DNA of 64,000 nt from positions 124,001-188,000 of the forward strand of contig NZ_JBJFZU010000005.1 in NCBI RefSeq assembly GCF_045032955.1. Reading direction: 5' to 3'. The translations under genes were made by a program, and so were the position numbers. The notes beneath the pieces were generated by a model. That model had not been told where the DNA came from. It saw only the letters and a list, made by a program, of their open reading frames with translations, and made no database searches. This DNA comes from Ornithinicoccus sp045032955 (GTDB lineage Bacteria; Actinomycetota; Actinomycetes; Actinomycetales; Dermatophilaceae). Shown piece by piece: positions 59,576 through 64,000 of this stretch (positions are counted from its first letter, which is position 1; each line of letters begins with the position of its first letter).

Positions 59576-60615
59576 CGCCGCGCCGCGCCGGCCAGCACCT
59601 GACGCAGCGCCCCCAGGTCGTCGACGCAGGCGCCGGCGCCGCGGATCACCGCGTGCTGCGGGTCCTGCGCGACCCGCACCGGGACCCCGAGCTCGTGCCG
59701 GAGCCGTTCCGCCCAGCCCCGGAGCAGGGCGCCGCCCCCGGTGAGGGTGACCCCTGCCTCCAGCAGGTCGCCGGACAGCTCCGGCGGACAGATGTCGAGC
59801 ACGGCCCGGACCACCGCGACGACCTGCCCGGTGACCGGCTCGATCATCCGGCGCACCTCAGCGCTGCCCAGCTGCACGGTGCGCGGCAGCCCGGTGCTCA
59901 GGTCCCTGCCCCGGACCCGGCAGGTCAGCTCCTCGGCGAGCGGCCAGACCGAACCCACGGCACGGGTGATCTGCTCGGCGGAGCGTTCCCCCAGCAGCAG
60001 GTCGTGGGCCGCCTTGACGCCCTCGACGACGGCGTCGTCCACCTCGTCGCCGCCCACCCGCAGGCTGCGCGCGTTGACCACCCCGCCGAGGCAGATGACC
60101 GCGACGTCGGTGGTGCCACCTCCCATGTCGACCACCATGCTGGCGGTCGCCGACTCCACCGGCAGGTCGGCCCCGATGGCCGCGGCCATCGCCTCCTCGA
60201 TCACGTCGACGCGTCGGGCGCCGCAGCGCATCGCCGCGTCCTCCAGGGCACGACGTTCGACGGCGGTGATCCCGCTGGGCACGCAGACCACGGTGCGCGG
60301 CCGGACGAGCCTGGTCCGCCGTGCCCGCTCCACGAAGTGCCGCAGCAGCTGCTCGGTGAGCTCGGCGTCGGTGATCACCCCGTCGGACAGGGGCCGTAGG
60401 GTCACCACCCGCTCCGGGGTGCGGCCGAGCATCTCGTGCGCACTGGTGCCGGCCGCGACCAGCCGCCCGGTGTCGGTGCTGACCGCCACCAGGGTCGGTT
60501 CGTCGATCACCACCCCGCGGCCGCGCACGTGCACCTGGGTGGTCGCGGTCCCGAGGTCGATCGCGAGGTCACGGCCCAGCAGCGATCCCCCGCCGGTGCT
60601 GCGTGTCCTGTTCAC
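59572..60615 (-). CDS. mreB: Actin-like protein MreB
   Basis: 347 residues. Phosphate-1 loop DLAIDLGTATTQVHVRGRGVVIDEPTLVAV, connect-1 VCVPSGITAVERRALEDAA, phosphate-2 MVVDMGGGTTDVAVICLGG, and adenosine motif AGVTLTGGGALLRG. The fold is complete, so it should polymerise and position wall synthesis. EEAMAAAIGA replaces the common EEPFAAAIGA and TATTQ the usual TANT. GTG 60615 overlaps the TPR-CHAT stop by 4 bases; a TACGAT box six bases upstream could give separate transcription. Confidence 0.93.
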   Translation of the reverse strand: MNRTRSTGGGSLLGRDLAIDLGTATTQVHVRGRGVVIDEPTLVAVSTDTGRLVAAGTSAHEMLGRTPERVVTLRPLSDGVITDAELTEQLLRHFVERARRTRLVRPRTVVCVPSGITAVERRALEDAAMRCGARRVDVIEEAMAAAIGADLPVESATASMVVDMGGGTTDVAVICLGGVVNARSLRVGGDEVDDAVVEGVKAAHDLLLGERSAEQITRAVGSVWPLAEELTCRVRGRDLSTGLPRTVQLGSAEVRRMIEPVTGQVVAVVRAVLDICPPELSGDLLEAGVTLTGGGALLRGWAERLRHELGVPVRVAQDPQHAVIRGAGACVDDLGALRQVLAGAARR

Positions 60616-63236
60616 CCCGGCATCGTACGCAGCGAGGCCGGGGTGTCCGAGCCCCCCGCGAGGGCCTGCCAGGGTGCGCCCCAGGCGACGAAGGCCCCGG
60701 CCAGCGGGTGCGCGTCGGTGGCGGCGGTGGCGAGCGCCGCGTCGGCGTCGGCCCCCCCGGCCAGCAGGGCGTGCACCCGTGGCATGTGCTCGGCGGCGAC
60801 CCCGTCCGGGATCCGGCTGGGCGCGGCCACCACGGTGCCCACCCCGAGCGAGAGCAGCCCGGCCGCGAGCCCGAGCGCGGCGGACCCGCCCCGGTGCCGG
60901 GCCCGGCCCGAGTCGCAGGCGGAGAGCACCACCAGGCTCGCGCGGACGGACTCCCGCTCCAGGTCGGCCAGGAAGTAGGGGCCGTCCGCCAGCCACAGCG
61001 AGGAGAACAGCGGGCTGTCGTCCCGGTGCCGGCCGTGCGCCGCGACGTGCACCAGGTCGTGCGTGGCCAGCGCCCCCCGCAGCGCGTCCCCGTCGGCCCG
61101 GGGGTGGCTCTCCCCGCCCGGCCAGGCGCGCCCGACCTCACCGACCTCCGCGTCCGCCCCGGACAGGCCAGGCCCGGACAGGGCCACCACCCGTGGCTGC
61201 CGCACCCGGGTCCCCGCGCGGACCCAGGAGGTCAGGCTGGGGGCGACCGGGGTCGGCAGCCCCCGCCGGCTCGGCAGCATCCCCCAGGGCACCGCGGCCA
61301 GCGCCGGGGTGGGCACCACCAGCACCCGCCCGTGCAGGTCGAGGGGACGCAGCACGGTGGCGTCGAGCAGGTCCGACGAGCGGGCCAGCGAGTCCTGCAG
61401 CACCTGCTCCATCGGCCCGCCGCAGGCCCGGGCGCAGGTCTCCAGGTCCGCCGCCAGCCGTCGGGCGGCCTCCACGACGGCCGGGAGGGGGCCCAGGTCG
61501 TGCACCCGGCAGCGTCCTTCGGTGGCGACGATCGCCCGCTGCCGACCGCCGGCGACCAGCAGGCAGACCACCGTGGTGGACCGGCCCGCCGCCGTCTGCA
61601 CCCCGGCGACGACGTCCTCCCGGGTGACCGCCTGCCGCTGGCCGGAGGCACCGGGGGCAGACCAGGACAGGCTGGCGACGGAACGCTCCAGCTCGCGCAG
61701 CCGGGGCCGCAGCGTCACCGCCCGGACCGGGTCCTCGACCAGCTGGTGCCGCAGGTGCCGCAGCACCCGGACGCGACGCGCGAGCTCGGGGTCGGCGGGG
61801 GGACGCACCACGGGCGCGCGGCTCGCGGCCTCGCGCCAGCGTTCGACCGCCAGCAGGCCGTCCCGGGCGTGCCCGCCGGCGAGCTCCAGGTCCAGGTCGG
61901 CCAGGTGCTCGGCGTACAGGTGGGTGGCGGCCCGCAGCTCGAGGCTGGAGCTCGCCCCGACCGCCTCGGTGAGATCCAGGAGGGCGGCCCGCAGGTGCCG
62001 CCGCGCGGTGGCCGGGTCCGCCTCGGCCCGGGCCGCGGTCGCGAGCACGCCCCTGGCCCTCAGCCGGGTGCTCAGCGACCCCACCCGGGTCAGGTCCGCG
62101 GTCTGGCGCAGCAGGTGCACCGCCTCGAGGTGCCGGCCCCGGTCCACCTCGATCTCGGCGGCGACCAGCCTGGCCAGGTCCGCGGCCACCACGTCGCCGT
62201 CCCGGGCGAACTCCCGGGCCAGCGCGGTGGCCCGCTCGGCCACCTCCCCGAGCCGCCGGCCGCGACGCCGTCGGGCGCCGATCAGCACCAGCTCGGCGCG
62301 CCGGTACAGGCCGGCGGCCTGGCCCCGCAGCGCGCGCCGGGCGCGGCCGGCGGCCTCGGCCGCCTGGTCGGCGCGTCCGGTGAGCAGCCACGCATGGGCC
62401 AGGTCGACCTGAATCTCCCCGGCCACCAGCCGTTGACCCGTCTCCACCGCGTCCACCGCGGCGCGCTCCAGCAGCTCGGTCGCCTCCTGGACCAGCCCCG
62501 CCTCCAGCAACGCGCGGGACCTGCCATGCAGGGCCACCGCGAGGGAGACCTGCGCCCCCTGGGCGTCGTTCTCCCGGTGCAGGCGCAACGCACGGGGCAG
62601 GTCCCCGCGCAGGGACGCCGCCAGCGCGAGGTTGTGCCGGGCCATGAACTCCTGCCGGGCCAGCCCCGCGGCCACCGCGATCCGGACGGCGGCCCGGCAG
62701 TCCTCCTCCGCGCCGTCAAGGTCCCCCTGGTCCATCCGGATCACCCCCCGGGACAGCCGCAGCACGAAGTGCTCCGGCGGGCCGAGGGACGCGCTGACCC
62801 GCATCGCCAGGTCCAGCTGGCGCAACGCCTCGTCCAGCTGGCCCGAGCGCCCGTGGATCATCGCCAGCTGGGATCGGCACATCCCCTGCAGGGCGTCCGT
62901 GTCGGCTGTCCCGACGGGGAGGGAGCCGACCAGCCGGACCGCCCGCTGCACCGTGCCCAGCGCGGCGTCCGGGCCGTGCCGCTGCAGCTGGGCGGTGCTC
63001 AGCGACAGCAGCACCCGGATCCGGGCCTCGTCCAGGGAGGCGGACTCCTGCGGTCCCAGGCACGGGAAGCCCGGTACCTCGCCGCGACCGCGCTCCTCGA
63101 GGATCCGCCAGGCGCGACCGAGCAGACGCTCCCCCTCGGCCGGTCGGCCGGCCGAGTTCGCGGCCCGGCCCCGCTCGAAGAGCTCGGCGACCGTGGACGT
63201 CGGCTGCAGGGAGGGCAGCGGCGGCGGGGAAGGCAC
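60612..63236 (-). CDS. TPR-CHAT protein, putative caspase-like protease
   Basis: 874 residues. Residues about 15-450 are helical TPR-like repeats (for example RSGQLDEALRQLDLAMRVSASLG, DQGDLDGAEEDCRAAVRIAVAAG). A linker leads to a CHAT domain (about 560-870). The caspase-type dyad is intact: H734 in VHVAAHGRHRDD and C774 in VVLSACDSG. Ends with MPRVHALLAGGADADAALATAATDAHPLAGAFVAWG, typical of CHAT. Such proteins cleave a partner when the TPR part senses a signal. ATG upstream neighbour ends 3 bases away; its stop overlaps mreB. Physiological substrate unknown. Confidence 0.9.
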   Translation of the reverse strand: MPSPPPLPSLQPTSTVAELFERGRAANSAGRPAEGERLLGRAWRILEERGRGEVPGFPCLGPQESASLDEARIRVLLSLSTAQLQRHGPDAALGTVQRAVRLVGSLPVGTADTDALQGMCRSQLAMIHGRSGQLDEALRQLDLAMRVSASLGPPEHFVLRLSRGVIRMDQGDLDGAEEDCRAAVRIAVAAGLARQEFMARHNLALAASLRGDLPRALRLHRENDAQGAQVSLAVALHGRSRALLEAGLVQEATELLERAAVDAVETGQRLVAGEIQVDLAHAWLLTGRADQAAEAAGRARRALRGQAAGLYRRAELVLIGARRRRGRRLGEVAERATALAREFARDGDVVAADLARLVAAEIEVDRGRHLEAVHLLRQTADLTRVGSLSTRLRARGVLATAARAEADPATARRHLRAALLDLTEAVGASSSLELRAATHLYAEHLADLDLELAGGHARDGLLAVERWREAASRAPVVRPPADPELARRVRVLRHLRHQLVEDPVRAVTLRPRLRELERSVASLSWSAPGASGQRQAVTREDVVAGVQTAAGRSTTVVCLLVAGGRQRAIVATEGRCRVHDLGPLPAVVEAARRLAADLETCARACGGPMEQVLQDSLARSSDLLDATVLRPLDLHGRVLVVPTPALAAVPWGMLPSRRGLPTPVAPSLTSWVRAGTRVRQPRVVALSGPGLSGADAEVGEVGRAWPGGESHPRADGDALRGALATHDLVHVAAHGRHRDDSPLFSSLWLADGPYFLADLERESVRASLVVLSACDSGRARHRGGSAALGLAAGLLSLGVGTVVAAPSRIPDGVAAEHMPRVHALLAGGADADAALATAATDAHPLAGAFVAWGAPWQALAGGSDTPASLRTMPG
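60622..60627 (-). promoter_or_regulatory. -10 box of mreB (leaderless)
   Basis: TACGAT on the minus strand, six bases before GTG 60615, inside the last codons of the TPR-CHAT gene. It would let mreBCD-mrdA be expressed apart from the upstream module. Confidence 0.4.
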
Positions 63237-63239
63237 GGG

Positions 63240-63722
63240 TCAGAGGCTGAACGTCGGGGTGACCACCGGGCGGGCGTCCTCGAGGTGCACCACCAGCCGG
63301 GCGGAACCGGCGGGCACCCCGGTCAGCACGAACCTGCCGTCCGAGACGCTCACCCGCTGCTCGGTCCCGCCGGGGCGCACCAGCTCCACCTCCGCGCGCT
63401 GGCAGGTGAGCCACCCGTCGATCCGGGTCAGGTCCGGGTCCTCCTCGGTGACGGTGACCATGATGCTGACGCTGTCGGTGCTGAACGTCATCGTGGCCAT
63501 CCGGTCCGGCTCGTCGTCGGCGCCACGGGTCAGCGCGCCCTCGCCGCGGGTGAGCTCGGCCACCTGCGCGTGCAACGACTGGACGGTCAGCGCGAACTTC
63601 ACCCGTTCGGCGAGGCCGGCCGGGCACGGGTCGACCCGGTCGACCGTCTCCCGGAGCTCCTCCAGCAGGGACAGGTCAGCGGCGTCCAGCGCGGGACCGC
63701 CCGCGCCCGGCGCGCCGCTCAT
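63240..63722 (-). CDS. Small two-part protein between sigma factor and TPR-CHAT
   Basis: 160 residues. N-terminal helical part (ADLSLLEELRETVDRVDPCPAGLAERVKFALTVQSLHAQVAELTRG, residues 14-60), then a beta-sandwich-like C-terminal domain (WLTCQRAEVELVRPGG, VSVSDGRFVLTGVPAGSARLVVHLEDARPVVTPTFSL) similar to carboxypeptidase-regulatory repeats. No membrane helix. ATG 63722 overlaps the sigma stop by 4 bases and the TPR-CHAT gene starts 3 bases after its stop. Position suggests an anti-sigma factor and protease substrate; this is inference. Confidence 0.75.
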   Translation of the reverse strand: MSGAPGAGGPALDAADLSLLEELRETVDRVDPCPAGLAERVKFALTVQSLHAQVAELTRGEGALTRGADDEPDRMATMTFSTDSVSIMVTVTEEDPDLTRIDGWLTCQRAEVELVRPGGTEQRVSVSDGRFVLTGVPAGSARLVVHLEDARPVVTPTFSL

Positions 63723-64000
63723 GCGTCCACCCACCGGGGGTCGGCGACCAGCCTGCGTCGCATCTTCTCCAGGCACCGGCCCCGGGTGGGTCCGATGCTG
63801 CCGCGGGGCATGGCGAGCGCGCTGGCCACCTCGTCGTAGTCCGGGCGGTCGCAGAAGGCGACGATCCGCAGCAGCGCCCGGCAGCGCTGGTCCAGGTCCT
63901 CGATCACCTGCCAGATGACCTGCTGCCGCTCGGTGAGGATCGCCACCTCCTCCGGGCCCACCTCGCTCACCCCGGGGTCGGCGACACCGGTGGGGTCGTG
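63719..64000 (-). CDS. Sigma-70 family RNA polymerase sigma factor, 5' end cut off
   Basis: The visible 93 C-terminal residues hold a region 4 helix-turn-helix: AILTERQQVIWQVIEDLDQRCRALLRIVAF, then RPDYDEVASALAMPRGSIGPTRGRCLEKMRRRL. GSIGPTRGRCLEKMRR is the -35 recognition helix in its common actinobacterial ECF form. Region 2 is beyond the window edge. It is the first visible gene of the operon and is coupled to the next by an ATGA overlap. Confidence 0.85.
   Translation of the reverse strand, partial: HDPTGVADPGVSEVGPEEVAILTERQQVIWQVIEDLDQRCRALLRIVAFCDRPDYDEVASALAMPRGSIGPTRGRCLEKMRRRLVADPRWVDA

Noticed and set aside
60603..63839. A 1,078-codon open frame on the plus strand opposite the TPR-CHAT gene
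   Set aside because: It is a mirror of the minus-strand gene caused by very high GC. Its residues are mostly R, G, P, A and H with no motif, while the minus strand encodes a clear TPR-CHAT protein.
60612..64000. A type III-E CRISPR system suggested by the TPR-CHAT protein
   Set aside because: No repeat-spacer array and no Cas-like gene are present in the window; only the protease and sigma parts resemble that system.
1..64000. Insertion sequences, prophage, integrase or attachment sites, tRNA or rRNA genes
   Set aside because: I saw no transposase or integrase motifs, no terminal inverted repeats and no cloverleaf or rRNA sequence. Composition is even throughout.

Overview
The window is chromosomal DNA of a very GC-rich actinobacterium. 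A WhiB-family regulator, mycothione reductase, F420 biosynthesis genes, a DUF3499 protein and an acyl-CoA carboxylase epsilon subunit all fit that phylum. Gene content and order suggest the Intrasporangiaceae/Ornithinimicrobiaceae branch of Micrococcales (inference, not proven). Coding is dense: 62 protein genes, no gap above 300 bases, and no tRNA, rRNA, insertion sequence, prophage or CRISPR array that I could recognise.

Layout. 1-4577: ahcY (cut by the window edge), mycothione reductase, and the tryptophan-to-kynurenine genes kynU/kynA, all on the minus strand. 4682-6771: a two-gene FtsX-type ABC exporter. 6773-18901: a conserved actinobacterial block with a PGI/PMI-like SIS protein, a Trm112-like protein, manB, DUF3499, a degenerate zincin, DUF5719, a giant membrane glycosyltransferase, whiB, cofD/cofE (F420) and a DNA glycosylase. 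The order resembles the ahcY-manB-whiB2-fbiAB neighbourhood of mycobacteria and Streptomyces. 18962-25226: TIGR03089, scoAB, a glycosyltransferase, an LCP protein and a Ser/Thr kinase. 25245-34020: acyl-CoA dehydrogenase, purEK, GtrA, a two-component system, enoyl-CoA hydratase, birA and the acyl-CoA carboxylase beta/epsilon subunits. 34030-40490: GltS-type transporter, MOSC protein, methyltransferase, membrane protein, DUF885 protein and Maf. 40503-44239: the phenylacetyl-CoA epoxidase operon paaABCDE. 44373-52101: acetyltransferases, a 49-residue small ORF, pnp, rpsO, topoisomerase IB, a PIG-L deacetylase and nei. 52172-55650: PepSY lipoprotein and ppc. 55679-64000: a long minus-strand operon running sigma factor, small beta-domain protein, TPR-CHAT protease-like protein, mreB, mreC, mreD, mrdA (PBP2) and an acetyltransferase. 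All but one of its junctions are 4-base start/stop overlaps.

How the genes fit together. Several cassettes feed acyl-CoA metabolism: phenylacetate epoxidation, ketoacid CoA transfer, acyl-CoA dehydrogenation and hydration, biotin ligation and carboxylation. Others serve envelope building: manB and the SIS protein, the glycosyltransferases, LCP, GtrA, MreBCD and PBP2. The most novel-looking element is the sigma / small protein / TPR-CHAT module welded to the cell-shape operon, which suggests protease-controlled transcription tied to envelope state (hypothesis). Two genome-wide signals also stand out. One is a very regular -10 box (mostly TANNNT) 6-8 bases before the start codon of about half the genes, implying leaderless mRNAs. 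The other is an excess of the hexamer GTATGC/GCATAC that overrides codon preference in every reading frame.
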